Made by a program: the position numbers and the translations under genes. Shown here one piece after another: positions 17,568 to 26,862 of a stretch of DNA of 64,000 nt. Below the pieces are notes generated by a model. The model saw only the letters and a list, made by a program, of their open reading frames with translations, searched no databases and was not told where the DNA came from. The stretch is from a virus. Each line of letters starts with the position of its first letter. The stretch's first letter is position 1. The stretch spans positions 62,001 through 126,000 of the IMG/VR virus record IMGVR_UViG_3300034103_001442, one strand, 5' to 3'.

Positions 17568-17852
17568 TCAACTTTCTACCTTTGCTCCTGCACGCCACTG
17601 ACGGCAACTCCAATATCTAGGTGTTGTTCTATCTGTAGCAGTTGCGCACTTGTGGCGAGCACGGAATGAGGCGCGACGTTTTGGATCATCGCGTTTGATT
17701 TCCATATTTGGGTCACCAAAACGAACTGTTTTGACATTTCCAGTTGATTTGTCGCGAACCTTCACCATAAACTTTCTTGGACCGCCAGGAGTGCGCTGGA
17801 TTTTACCCAATGTTTCTTCATCCAAGTTTCTAAACTCTGTAAACTTAATCAT
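17568..17852 (-). CDS. Small conserved structural-region protein (DUF5872-like)
   Basis: 94 residues. The segment VRFGDPNMEIKRDDPKRRAS followed by FRARHKC and RYWSCRQW is a conserved block in T4-like and some other phages, often linked to head genes. Conserved Cys/Arg residues suggest a compact fold. Role unknown. Confidence 0.55.
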   Translation of the reverse strand: MIKFTEFRNLDEETLGKIQRTPGGPRKFMVKVRDKSTGNVKTVRFGDPNMEIKRDDPKRRASFRARHKCATATDRTTPRYWSCRQWRAGAKVES

Positions 17853-20401
17853 TTGTCTACTTCCTGTTTATTGTTCATAAGGAAATCATGAACTGAATTG
17901 ATATAGTCTGCAGCCTTTGTAATCTTTGACTGAACCCAAGCATCGAGTTGTTTATCAGATGACATTTTAGATGAAATTGCTTGAGCCTTTTTGATCAAGC
18001 CCATCAACTCACTTTTTGCCATTGCGCCTTCGTCATCTGTGCCTTCGCTGATGAAGTTATCAAAACGATGCTTGATGATTGATTCCATTTGTAACAACTG
18101 GCTCAACTCTTCAACGCCAGGATAGTTTACAAAACCAGCCTTGATTTCAATTCCAGCATCGGCGGCAGTGATCATTTGGCCAATGCCAGCAGCACGGTCA
18201 AGCATGAAGGACTCATTCATTGTGAATGAATTGTTTTCTATTTCACCCTCATTTTCTTCTTTTGCGAATTTTTCTTTCTTTGTTATCGTGAGCATTTTTT
18301 TCAATGCGCCTGATCTTGCCAATCCAAGATTTTTAATTTGATTTTTCGAACCAATTCCTCCAGCGGCACGAGCAATTGTTGTATCGTGTTTTGATGCCAA
18401 AGCAGTTCCTGGTTTGAATTTTGCTTTTTGTGGTGTGCCAACTTTTATGATGCCACCTTTACTTAAGAAATTTTGCACGTCATTTTCCAAATCTGTTGTT
18501 GATGGCTTTTTTAAGACCTTTGTCATAGCACGACTTACTTCATCAATTTTTTCCACACTCACCAACATGCCATCTTTACCGACTTTGTATCCTTCTGGGA
18601 TTGGTTTGCACATTTTATCTTCAAAACAATAGTACTGACCAGGAGCGCATTCGGTTTTTGTTTCTTCTGAAACAGACTTCCAGCCACCACCCTTCGACTT
18701 GTACCATTTTGCAGCCCAACCGTTAGCATATGCTGATGGGTAAACATCAAACTTACTCTTTGCTAATGATTTTGCCTTTGACCATAGTTCTGGGTTTGTT
18801 GGTACGTTCTTTTCTTCAAGGTGTTCGACTTCTTCAGTTTTTACGAAAACTGGTTTGCCGCCTTTACCCTCGCGGTCAGCAACAGGGTCTTCCCTTCTTT
18901 TTCTTCTAGCAGCCTTTGCTCTATCTTCTTTATCCATTGCTCTGGCTTGAGCGAGTGGGAGGCACTTCGGCTTACCCTCACCCTCTTCACGAGCGCAGTC
19001 ACCTTTGATTTTACCCTTGGTGTCCATTCGAACCCACTTTTGATCAAACCACTTACGCAAATCTTCAGTGATTTGTTTTGATGCCCATGCGTCATCAATT
19101 GGGTTTGGATATGGGCGACCTGCTTCCTTTGCGCGAGCAGCAGCCTTTGCTTTTTGCTGTGGTGAGAGGTTCATTTCCTCTTCGATTTCTTTTTCAGGCT
19201 CTAACTTTTTCTTTTGCTTTGCTAGACGCTCTGTTTCTTTCTTTTCTGTATCAACGTCTTTCCAGTAGCCTTCAAACATTTCATTTGTCTTTTGGCATGG
19301 CGTGTCTTTTTTGTATTTCTTCACTAGTTTTGTTGTCCCTTCGTCACCAGCACCGCCAGCCTCATTTACTGGAACACAATTAGGAACCAGTTTACCATTT
19401 TTCTTTTTCATTCCCTTTTGGGTGTAACCATCCCAGCATTTTTCTCTAAGGTCTGAATCTAATTCATATGCCTTACCACCCGCAATGTAAGAATTTACTC
19501 GGGCAAATGCATATTGTTCTTGTGTTTGTTTTCCGTCCCAAGCCTCAAGCCCACGCTCAAAAATTGTTTTGAGTGTTTCTAACTCAACACCACTTTGCTC
19601 TGATTTCTTTTCGAGTGACTCATGAATTGGGTTGATTGGCGCAACCTTGTCAAGCATTTCGACAAGTGTTGACTTGAATGGATTTGTTTCTTCCAGTTCA
19701 TTAATCATTGTCTCAATGATATTGATAAGTGTTTCTGGGGTATACTCTTCAGCCATTTGCTGAATTGAAGTTTGATCTTCCTTATTCAGCAATTGTGAAA
19801 AAAGAGTTTCGAATTCTGCATTAAATGATTCGTGTTGTACAGCGGCTGGCACTTCACCCTTTAGAGCCAACTGTGGCTCTGAGTGCAGACTCTTCATTTG
19901 CTGACCCTTATAGAATGAACTCAAACGTTCGAATTCTTTACGGCGAATTTTTGGGAGCAAACGTGCTGCTAGACGTTTGATCAGTGCAGCCTTGCCCTCA
20001 AGTCTTTTATCAACTTGAATCTTTTGGGCAACGCTCAACTCGGCATATGGTTTGCCTTTGATTCCTGAAAAACGTTTTTTCAAAATCTCACGCGCTGCAC
20101 GTTCAGCACGGACTTGAAGTTTTTGTTTTGTTGCGGCTCTTTTCTTTGAAATTTCTCTTGCGCGCTCTAACTTCGACTCATAGCGTCTCATAATGCGAGC
20201 ACGCTTTTGTCTTTGCATAATCGTTAGGGCTTTACCCTCCTCGAGGGGAGGAGTTAGGTCTACGGCATCCTCTCGTTGTAATTTATCATTATCAATTTTT
20301 TGCTGAGGATTTGTGTCAATTTTATCTAATGGTTTCCCAGTTTTGGATCTGCCAGTAACTTTACCAACGCTGGTTTTCTTTTCTGTATCTTTATGGTTCA
20401 T
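17849..20401 (-). CDS. Very large charged structural/prohead-type protein
   Basis: About 850 residues, Lys/Glu/Arg-rich and largely helical. The start at 20401 (MNHKDTEKKTSVGK) follows AGGGA. An N-terminal block (RARIMRRYESKLERAREIS) and a C-terminal block (KQLDAWVQSKITKAADYINS) are shared with other T4-like structural proteins; one EEVEHLEE motif echoes the repeats in the downstream protein. A TATAAATA late promoter lies about 65 bases upstream. Confidence 0.6.
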   Translation of the reverse strand: MNHKDTEKKTSVGKVTGRSKTGKPLDKIDTNPQQKIDNDKLQREDAVDLTPPLEEGKALTIMQRQKRARIMRRYESKLERAREISKKRAATKQKLQVRAERAAREILKKRFSGIKGKPYAELSVAQKIQVDKRLEGKAALIKRLAARLLPKIRRKEFERLSSFYKGQQMKSLHSEPQLALKGEVPAAVQHESFNAEFETLFSQLLNKEDQTSIQQMAEEYTPETLINIIETMINELEETNPFKSTLVEMLDKVAPINPIHESLEKKSEQSGVELETLKTIFERGLEAWDGKQTQEQYAFARVNSYIAGGKAYELDSDLREKCWDGYTQKGMKKKNGKLVPNCVPVNEAGGAGDEGTTKLVKKYKKDTPCQKTNEMFEGYWKDVDTEKKETERLAKQKKKLEPEKEIEEEMNLSPQQKAKAAARAKEAGRPYPNPIDDAWASKQITEDLRKWFDQKWVRMDTKGKIKGDCAREEGEGKPKCLPLAQARAMDKEDRAKAARRKRREDPVADREGKGGKPVFVKTEEVEHLEEKNVPTNPELWSKAKSLAKSKFDVYPSAYANGWAAKWYKSKGGGWKSVSEETKTECAPGQYYCFEDKMCKPIPEGYKVGKDGMLVSVEKIDEVSRAMTKVLKKPSTTDLENDVQNFLSKGGIIKVGTPQKAKFKPGTALASKHDTTIARAAGGIGSKNQIKNLGLARSGALKKMLTITKKEKFAKEENEGEIENNSFTMNESFMLDRAAGIGQMITAADAGIEIKAGFVNYPGVEELSQLLQMESIIKHRFDNFISEGTDDEGAMAKSELMGLIKKAQAISSKMSSDKQLDAWVQSKITKAADYINSVHDFLMNNKQEVDK

Positions 20402-20466
20402 CAGAGTTTCCCTTGGGCTTATCTGGTACAACGAGCGGGATTGCCGTAGCCTAACCGCCTCTGTTT

Positions 20467-20474
20467 TATTTATA
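20467..20474 (-). promoter_or_regulatory. Late promoter TATAAATA
   Basis: Exact match to the T4 late promoter -10 element on the minus strand, between the 434-residue virion gene and the large charged structural gene. Confidence 0.7.
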
Positions 20475-20485
20475 AAATGTTTTAC

Positions 20486-21790
20486 TTAACGTGTGATTTC
20501 TTCCCAGTCCATTGACGCTAGGACATCATCACCATTCGACGCACCTGTTGCTATGATTGAAATCGATTCTGGAGTTGAGGTTAAACTGTTTCTGGTAAGT
20601 TGGAATTTGAACAACGCTTCTTTCAAAATATCCAACGATTGTGATGCTTGGTTGGTAACTCCCAAATAACCGTTAGCCAACACTGAGTAGCCACTGATGC
20701 CTGTAGCAGAAAGGTCGTATTCAACCGCTGAATCTGAACCTGCAGATGTCCAATTCGGGCTGGTCAGGGTTCCACCTCTCGCGACTCTCCATTCAATTCT
20801 TGTGTTATTACCTAAACCGAGCAAAGATATGGCAGTCAAAATAACAATAGCATCAAGCCTGTCCGATTTCAACCTCAGTGAAACAACAGGAATAAATGTT
20901 CCAGCCGTTGGCATATCTTTTGGGGTTGTTATAGGTGTTCCTATTGAGGATTGAGCGCCTCTGAGTTCATAACCACCCTCACTGATCACACTACTACAAA
21001 TCTGTTTAAATACACTATTGGATCCAGTAGTGTTAGTATTTTTGATTTCTATTCTCAAAGGCAATGATGCTGTGGTGATGTAAGTGGATGCTAACACGTT
21101 AGCATGGTGAAATACATGACATTGGATAAAGACGCCATCGATGACGAATCCACACCTTACAGAGCCAACTCCAAGCCATTCAATATCAATAAACATGATT
21201 TGTGCTTTTGTTATGTCCAAAGTTTTTCTTGAAGGACCATTACCAAGCAAGTTGTCACAATTCCAGTTAGTTTGCGACACTCTAGTTTCTGTTGGTGATC
21301 CTGTAACCAAAGATCTTTCAACCAGATAAAGATTTGTGCCATCCAACTCTAAATAGATTCCATTATCTTTCCCGAAATATCCAGCACGTTGTCTCAAATT
21401 AGATTTTGCTGGATTAAAAACGAAAGTATTCAAAATTTGCAGTGATTTGCCAGGCTGGTAAGGGAAAACTTTATTTGTTTCTCTAATAATTTCTGCATTT
21501 GCTGTAGTGTCTAAATTTAAATTAATCAGACCTTCATTTGCCGAAAAAGAATATGTTGTTGTGGCTGTATTTGAAGTTGACCACAATCCATTATCTTTAT
21601 AACGGTGGCTAGAGTCGAACAATGTCAATGGCGTTGACATTCTTGCTCTACCAAACGCATCTACTGCTTGACCTGTGAAATTTGAGCCATTGATTGGGTT
21701 GCCGTAAATGTCGGCAAGCATCATCATCTCATAAAGATGAACATTATGCGGTTGTTTGAATTCGTAACTATCTGTACGCCACTGTGCCAT
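20486..21790 (-). CDS. Virion structural protein, 434 aa
   Basis: Beta-rich protein beginning MAQWRTDSYEFKQPHNVHLY, a start shared with structural proteins of marine T4-like phages. Long stretches of Thr/Ser/Asn strands and hydrophobic strand patterns suggest a decoration or fibre-type protein. Stop and start overlap the neighbours by one base, giving one late operon with the bifunctional nucleotidyltransferase-like gene. Confidence 0.55.
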   Translation of the reverse strand: MAQWRTDSYEFKQPHNVHLYEMMMLADIYGNPINGSNFTGQAVDAFGRARMSTPLTLFDSSHRYKDNGLWSTSNTATTTYSFSANEGLINLNLDTTANAEIIRETNKVFPYQPGKSLQILNTFVFNPAKSNLRQRAGYFGKDNGIYLELDGTNLYLVERSLVTGSPTETRVSQTNWNCDNLLGNGPSRKTLDITKAQIMFIDIEWLGVGSVRCGFVIDGVFIQCHVFHHANVLASTYITTASLPLRIEIKNTNTTGSNSVFKQICSSVISEGGYELRGAQSSIGTPITTPKDMPTAGTFIPVVSLRLKSDRLDAIVILTAISLLGLGNNTRIEWRVARGGTLTSPNWTSAGSDSAVEYDLSATGISGYSVLANGYLGVTNQASQSLDILKEALFKFQLTRNSLTSTPESISIIATGASNGDDVLASMDWEEITR

Positions 21791-23508
21791 TACTTAACTC
21801 CCATGCCTGTGCGCACATCATTATACAATTCTTCTTTGTGCGCGTCTGACATTGTTGGTGGTGCCATTTTGAAGAATGCTTTTTTGTTTCCCGCTGCGGC
21901 GTGTTTACGCATCGCAGTTCCTGAGGCAGAGGTCAGCCCAGCCCCACCTTCTGCTCTTTCTTCACCTACTGGTTTGACTGTAATATTTTTGAAATTATAG
22001 TAGCCATGAGCAGACTCTTTACCGTTGTAATCGTTCAATAACTTTTTGAACGGCTCGACGCGGTCTGATCCAACATGAACTGTTAAATTTTCAACACCCT
22101 GTTTATGTAATGCTGCTGCATGGTGAAGAATTGTTGGTGCTGCTTTATCGGCAATTTTGATATTGGCTTTTGGAAATGCTCGTCTGGCATGCTTCAATTT
22201 TTGCTCGGGGGTCAATGGGTTTTTCTTATTGTCCTGAGTTGCCGTCAAAACGATTGTATGACCAGCGCCCTCTTTTTCAGCATCTTCGGTGACTTGATTA
22301 AATACTGCAGCATGACCAGCGTGAATTGGATTGACGCGACCGAGTGTAAGGTGGTGCGACTTGTTGCCCTTTTTAGCAGCAGCCAGTATTGCCCCACGTG
22401 CTCTATTTGCGGCGGTGAATTTTTTGACATTAACAACTTTTAATCCACGTGACACAAACCCCTCACCCTCTGATTCTTGCTCTCCGATTTTGTGGGTGTA
22501 ACCGCCATGTGCAGTTTTAGCCAGCCCAGATGCTAGTGAGTTGGTGGCATTTTGTACATGCTGATAGATTTGTAATGTTCTATCAAATGCCTTTCTATTT
22601 TTCTCAACGTGAGCGAGACTTGAGTCTTTTTCAGCAGCCTTTTGTAATTTTGATTTCTCAGTTTTTACTTTCTCAATACGTTTGCCATGATATTTTTCGA
22701 GAAACTTTTTATACCCATCAACACTTGCGGTTTCACCAGTGTCAATGGTTGAGTTTGTATATGCACGGAGTGTTTGCTCATGACCTGCCAAATGATCATA
22801 GGTGTGTTTTGCTAGTAGGTCAGCGGCTGCTTTGGTATGCGTTCTAACCTCTTTACGATCTTCTGGGTTCAACGCTTGCTCTTCAACACCTACAGTGTGA
22901 CGCATGACGTGAACATCTGGATGCTCTGAAAACTCTGAAGTGTTTGTGACTGGTGTTGCCTTTCTTTGCGGACCTTTCAGTTCACTATGAAGCACCACAC
23001 TGATTTTAGATTTTTTAAGTTTTTGCCCCTCTGGAGAGTTCAGAGGAACTGAATACGTTACAGTGTTGGGCGTGTGGCTGATTTTACCATTTCCCACAAC
23101 TCTTTTATCAGGAGTGCTGAGGTAACCACCCTGCCACTCGCCTTCTCTTTTTGGAATAACTTTTCCAATGTGTCTCAAAATGTGTTTGAGTGGCGCGGCG
23201 AGGTATGGCTTATGACCATGCTGGCGATCAACATCCTCTTCAGAGTAGTTGTACTGGGCTCCTGTTCCCTTGTACTTCACTCCAACTTTACCATTTTTAG
23301 AACGAACAACTTGGAACGACATACCATCATCTACTTTTGTAGAGGTATGAAACCTGCCAGTAGCAACACCGCGTATGGTGTTCAGCGCATGGTTGGCTGC
23401 ACTTTTGCCATCAAATGTTCTATGGGCTGGGTGCTCTATGTGAAGTATGCCGCCCTCATGTTTGACTTCTTCAGTCAGAAACTTTATGATCTTATCTAGA
23501 TTGAACAT
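21790..23508 (-). CDS. Fusion: ligase-fold (DUF6267-like) domain plus HxGH nucleotidyltransferase
   Basis: 572 residues. The C-terminal part contains LTLGRVNPIHAGHAAV, the HxGH-type nucleotide-binding motif of adenylyl/cytidylyltransferases, with a later SASGTAMRKHA segment resembling the second motif. The N-terminal part (residues about 50-150) resembles phage DUF6267 domains with a KxDG-like adenylation motif, here KVDDG, followed by YNYSEEDVDRQHGH. Substrate unknown; NMN or a nucleic acid is possible. Related cyanophage genes have carried misleading tRNA-synthetase labels. Late promoter upstream. Confidence 0.6.
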   Translation of the reverse strand: MFNLDKIIKFLTEEVKHEGGILHIEHPAHRTFDGKSAANHALNTIRGVATGRFHTSTKVDDGMSFQVVRSKNGKVGVKYKGTGAQYNYSEEDVDRQHGHKPYLAAPLKHILRHIGKVIPKREGEWQGGYLSTPDKRVVGNGKISHTPNTVTYSVPLNSPEGQKLKKSKISVVLHSELKGPQRKATPVTNTSEFSEHPDVHVMRHTVGVEEQALNPEDRKEVRTHTKAAADLLAKHTYDHLAGHEQTLRAYTNSTIDTGETASVDGYKKFLEKYHGKRIEKVKTEKSKLQKAAEKDSSLAHVEKNRKAFDRTLQIYQHVQNATNSLASGLAKTAHGGYTHKIGEQESEGEGFVSRGLKVVNVKKFTAANRARGAILAAAKKGNKSHHLTLGRVNPIHAGHAAVFNQVTEDAEKEGAGHTIVLTATQDNKKNPLTPEQKLKHARRAFPKANIKIADKAAPTILHHAAALHKQGVENLTVHVGSDRVEPFKKLLNDYNGKESAHGYYNFKNITVKPVGEERAEGGAGLTSASGTAMRKHAAAGNKKAFFKMAPPTMSDAHKEELYNDVRTGMGVK

Positions 23509-23532
23509 GCGCGAATCCTATAGGTTGTGATT

Positions 23533-23544
23533 TATTTATAAATA
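23533..23544. promoter_or_regulatory. Overlapping divergent late promoters
   Basis: TATTTATA at 23533-23540 (TATAAATA on minus) overlaps TATAAATA at 23537-23544 (plus) by four bases. Each points to a gene start about 20-30 bases away: the fusion nucleotidyltransferase on minus and the 450-residue gene on plus. Confidence 0.7.
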
Positions 23545-23561
23545 CACTGAAAAGGTGACGA

Positions 23562-24914
23562 ATGGCAAGAGGACTTACACATCCATCAGCGCACATAGGC
23601 AAACCGCTGGTTGATCTGGACACGAAACAAGAATACGTCTATGAGGGGTTTCAGTTCTACTCAGACCTGAAAAAAGTTCCAGGCAATTATTCAATCATAA
23701 AAGAGGTGAACAAATCACCAAGTGTTAAGTCTGCAGCACTTTTTAAATTCAACAAGTCAAATAAAAAATATGGCATCCTGTATTATGCCAGGTCAGTAAC
23801 TTCATCTACTAAAATTAATGCTGGCACTTTCAACATGCAGTACTCTGGGCGTAAGGGTGCTACCGAAAATTTAGGCATTACCTCTGATAAATTGATCAAG
23901 GGTGGTAAAATACAAAACAGAGTGTTGAATGGTTTGCCTGTAAATTGTGCAGTGTTTTCTTCAAAGCGAGAACTGTCAGAGTCAATTTTAAACGGACTCA
24001 AGGGTAACTTGAAAGTTGGTCCACAGGTTTTCGATACCGTCAAAGATTATTTGGGTAGTGATTTAACAAAGTTCAATTGGCAACAGGGTATTCAAGACTC
24101 TGATGTAAACGAACTTGGCAAGTACCTCGGCGAACTTGTTATTGGCGTTTGTGTCCTTGGTAAAAAGTTCAGTCCAGTTTTCAGTGAGAATATTTTTGCG
24201 GGAAAACAAATCAAGGAGTTCATAGTGCCTGATGACCCTTCATTTTCAGGCGTTGACTCAGCATTTGTATTGAATGATGGCACCCTCATTCCAATTTCAT
24301 CTAAACTTGGCGCTGGCGCAAAGGCATCAGTGTTCACCAACCTTTTACCAAAGGTGATGGGAAGTAAAAAGGCAATGGGGGATAGTGTTATCAAACAACT
24401 TGCTGATAGTGCTAAAAAGATCGGTATCAGCATTGAAGATTTAAATGCCAAACGTGGCGCAAAGGACATCGTGTATGAATACGGTGTCCGTAAAATTTTG
24501 AAATTGAGTCAAGTTGAAGTCCCAGACCCATATCAAGTGTTCAGGGACATTAAACAAAACCCAAACAAACTTTCCAAGTCAGCCAAAGCAGTCGTCGATG
24601 CCATTAAGAAAAACCCAAACATCGATGAAAACGTGAAGGCAAAACTACCAATGTCTGTCACCTCTGCTTTTTGTAGAGAAATAGCAAGACGCTTAAATGC
24701 TGATGAAGCCAGTCAAAAGATTGTCACGGAAATTTTAGCTGGCAAAAACTTTTACCAAGCAAACCTTGACTTGATAAAATGGAAAAAAGGAGAAGTCTAT
24801 TTCAAACTTCTCCTTTCTGGCAACGCCAACGTTGGTTTCGTAGGTAACAAAGCGGCTACTGATGACCTTGAAGCGAAACAAGGTCTGGTCAATTACGAGT
24901 TAAAGTATAGTTAA
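23562..24914 (+). CDS. Unknown 450-aa protein, nuclease fold possible
   Basis: One of the few plus-strand genes; AAGGTGA precedes its ATG and a late promoter lies just upstream. No family recognised with confidence. The segment VDSAFVLNDGTLIPISSKLG has the spacing of a PD-(D/E)xK nuclease core (D, then x-x-K after a strand), with serine in place of the usual acid, as in some restriction enzymes. Lysine-rich throughout. Convergent with a minus-strand gene it overlaps by 15 bases. Confidence 0.6.
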   Translation: MARGLTHPSAHIGKPLVDLDTKQEYVYEGFQFYSDLKKVPGNYSIIKEVNKSPSVKSAALFKFNKSNKKYGILYYARSVTSSTKINAGTFNMQYSGRKGATENLGITSDKLIKGGKIQNRVLNGLPVNCAVFSSKRELSESILNGLKGNLKVGPQVFDTVKDYLGSDLTKFNWQQGIQDSDVNELGKYLGELVIGVCVLGKKFSPVFSENIFAGKQIKEFIVPDDPSFSGVDSAFVLNDGTLIPISSKLGAGAKASVFTNLLPKVMGSKKAMGDSVIKQLADSAKKIGISIEDLNAKRGAKDIVYEYGVRKILKLSQVEVPDPYQVFRDIKQNPNKLSKSAKAVVDAIKKNPNIDENVKAKLPMSVTSAFCREIARRLNADEASQKIVTEILAGKNFYQANLDLIKWKKGEVYFKLLLSGNANVGFVGNKAATDDLEAKQGLVNYELKYS

Positions 24915-25445
24915 CCAAGGTGGCGGTGGTCTTTTAGTCCACTTATGCAGGTGTGTTTTACCCTGACAATAGTAGTTGCGATAATTCTCAACGGGATCAT
25001 CTGATACAATATACTTCTTGTCCATTGCTGGCGGTGGCTTGGTAAAGTCCCACTCTTTCAAATTCATCGGTGGTGACTGTAAAGCATATGCCAAACCATC
25101 TTGGTCAATCTTATGCTTTTTGCCATAACGGTAAGTATACTCTGTCATCAAGCCATACAAGTGATCAACCAACCAACTATAATTTTCTACCGAACTGCGG
25201 CACCAAACTGCTGATGGGTGATTGATATGCGTGGCTGAATAGAAAGTAAGGTCGCGATGATCATCCAGTCGCCAACGACGAGCCTTGCGACCTGTTGCAG
25301 TGCTACCCTGATATTCGGTGCCATCAATAAGTCTATGCGCAGTGCAAAGCAACTGTGCTGACTCTAGGATCATCTTGACTACATGACGGTCAACCATCCA
25401 TTCGGCTGCTTGCCTTGGATCATTTGAGAGGTAAAATATATTCAT
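24900..25445 (-). CDS. Conserved phage protein, 181 aa
   Basis: Begins MNIFYLSNDPRQAAEWMVDR; the pattern HVVKMILESAQLLCTAHR and HPSAVWCRSSVENYSWL is widespread in phages of many types. Some databases associate this family with pyrimidine-dimer glycosylase labels, which cannot be verified here. ATGA overlap with the upstream gene. Confidence 0.55.
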   Translation of the reverse strand: MNIFYLSNDPRQAAEWMVDRHVVKMILESAQLLCTAHRLIDGTEYQGSTATGRKARRWRLDDHRDLTFYSATHINHPSAVWCRSSVENYSWLVDHLYGLMTEYTYRYGKKHKIDQDGLAYALQSPPMNLKEWDFTKPPPAMDKKYIVSDDPVENYRNYYCQGKTHLHKWTKRPPPPWLTIL

Positions 25446-25702
25446 AAAGAGTTTACAAGTTGTCCCTGCATTGGCATTTCGAAAGTTCTATCTTTCTCAT
25501 CCCAAAACTCAGCAATTGCATCTTTGGCAAACTCTAGGGAAACGTACTGTCCGAGGATTAATTCCTCATTGGCTGATACTAGAATTTTAGCACCCCAAAT
25601 AGAGGTATATGCCATATTGTACACTTGACCAATTATCAAGCCATTGCGGACTTGATAATAGTACTGGACGCCTTTATCAACGTCCCGCCACTCACGTCTC
25701 AT
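25442..25702 (-). CDS. Hypothetical protein, 86 aa
   Basis: Begins MRREWRDVDKGVQYYYQVRN; beta-rich, with no recognised motif. Part of the early small-gene run; overlaps the following gene by four bases. Confidence 0.5.
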   Translation of the reverse strand: MRREWRDVDKGVQYYYQVRNGLIIGQVYNMAYTSIWGAKILVSANEELILGQYVSLEFAKDAIAEFWDEKDRTFEMPMQGQLVNSL

Positions 25703-25705
25703 AAT

Positions 25706-26194
25706 TTAATCCCAAAGGTTTTCGTAATATTTACCAAACAAACGGAATGCATTTTTTTTGCGATCATGATATGCTTTCATTTTTACCATATCATAAATTG
25801 GTTCGACAAGAGTTACCCTTTCAGTCCAGTCTTCGCCTTCTTTTTTCACCCACTTGTATTTACCTTTCTTGATGCAAAAATTTGGGTCACGGTTTTTGGC
25901 AAGTTCGCCAAATGCCCAAATCATCTCGCCAAGAATCCAGTCCCAACGCTTGAAGTGGTTGGAGTCTGTGTCCCATTCATTTTTCTTTGGCTTGGCTGCA
26001 GTTGAACGCAGATGTTCAGGAACATCTTCATCATCAGTGTAAGGTGCTCCATGCGCAGTTTTCTTCAACTGTTTGAGCATTGGATAAATGATATCAGAAA
26101 GAGTGTGAGCCATGTCCCAAGTGTCCCATGGATCAATATGAATAAACTTTTTTTGATCACCCTTCTTTGGGTATTTGCGAATTGTTACTTTCAT
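25706..26194 (-). CDS. Conserved phage protein, 162 aa
   Basis: The segment HIDPWDTWDMAHTLSDIIYP followed by KKTAHGAPYTDDEDVPEHL and NHFKRWDWILGEMIWAF is a block conserved in many T4-like phages. The ATG at 26194 is chosen because it overlaps the stop of a small upstream ORF (ATGA); seven more codons upstream are possible. Function unknown. Confidence 0.6.
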   Translation of the reverse strand: MKVTIRKYPKKGDQKKFIHIDPWDTWDMAHTLSDIIYPMLKQLKKTAHGAPYTDDEDVPEHLRSTAAKPKKNEWDTDSNHFKRWDWILGEMIWAFGELAKNRDPNFCIKKGKYKWVKKEGEDWTERVTLVEPIYDMVKMKAYHDRKKNAFRLFGKYYENLWD

Positions 26195-26307
26195 TTTGTT
26201 TTTTCGTGCAGCCATTCAGCCGCTTCACAAAGAAACTTCACCAAAAAAATAATACCAAGAAAAAGTGCACCTGTTAAAAGCAAACCCAATGTCAAATCAG
26301 TTATCAT
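26191..26307 (-). CDS. Tiny membrane protein, 38 aa
   Basis: MITDLTLGLLLTGALFLGII followed by FLVKFLCEAAEW: a single transmembrane helix and a charged end. ATGA overlap with the next gene and overlap with the previous stop fit the operon, but the ribosome binding site is weak. Confidence 0.45.
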   Translation of the reverse strand: MITDLTLGLLLTGALFLGIIFLVKFLCEAAEWLHEKTK

Positions 26308-26566
26308 TTTTCGTTACTGGACTGATGTCAACATCAAATGTTCTTACTTCGACAGTTTCGTAGTAACCCTGACTCCAAAGTTTTTGGGCTCTGCTTTTGG
26401 CATCCAAATACTCAACGTGAACGCTGTCATCAAACCACCACCAACGGTCGAAAAACCATTGAGGCTCACGGCGATACTCAACGTACCACTTGCCGCTGTA
26501 TTTGGTAACTTTGACTTTAAGTATTGGGTGTTTCTTTAAATAAAACCCAGAGTCGTTGATGTCCAT
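26297..26566 (-). CDS. Hypothetical protein, 89 aa
   Basis: Aromatic-rich, with a tryptophan cluster (QWFFDRWWWFDDSVHVEYL) in a beta-rich context. No family recognised. Confidence 0.5.
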   Translation of the reverse strand: MDINDSGFYLKKHPILKVKVTKYSGKWYVEYRREPQWFFDRWWWFDDSVHVEYLDAKSRAQKLWSQGYYETVEVRTFDVDISPVTKNDN

Positions 26567-26598
26567 ATTATACCACTTTTACCAGATCTTGTATATAT

Positions 26599-26862
26599 TT
26601 AAGCGAAAAGGTATCTCAAGATTCCAGCAAATAAAATGACCCCAAGGGTGCCATTCAGCACCATGATTGCTCGGTCATTCCATTTCCAGCCGACATAAAA
26701 CCAGCCGACAACACCAAGCCAACTAAAGAAAATGTCATAGATGAGGAGTTCAATCACACCGCTCGAGCGAAAAGTCACAGCAATCAAAACAAAAATGCTC
26801 GAGACCCACTTGATATACCAAGTGGCATCATATTTCGGTGTGACTGATTCCATTGTACTCAT
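26599..26862 (-). CDS. Small multi-span membrane protein
   Basis: 87 residues with three hydrophobic segments (around 17-35, 38-58 and 66-86). Resembles small membrane proteins of T4-like marine phages. Overlaps the upstream gene as ATGA. Function unknown. Confidence 0.55.
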   Translation of the reverse strand: MSTMESVTPKYDATWYIKWVSSIFVLIAVTFRSSGVIELLIYDIFFSWLGVVGWFYVGWKWNDRAIMVLNGTLGVILFAGILRYLFA

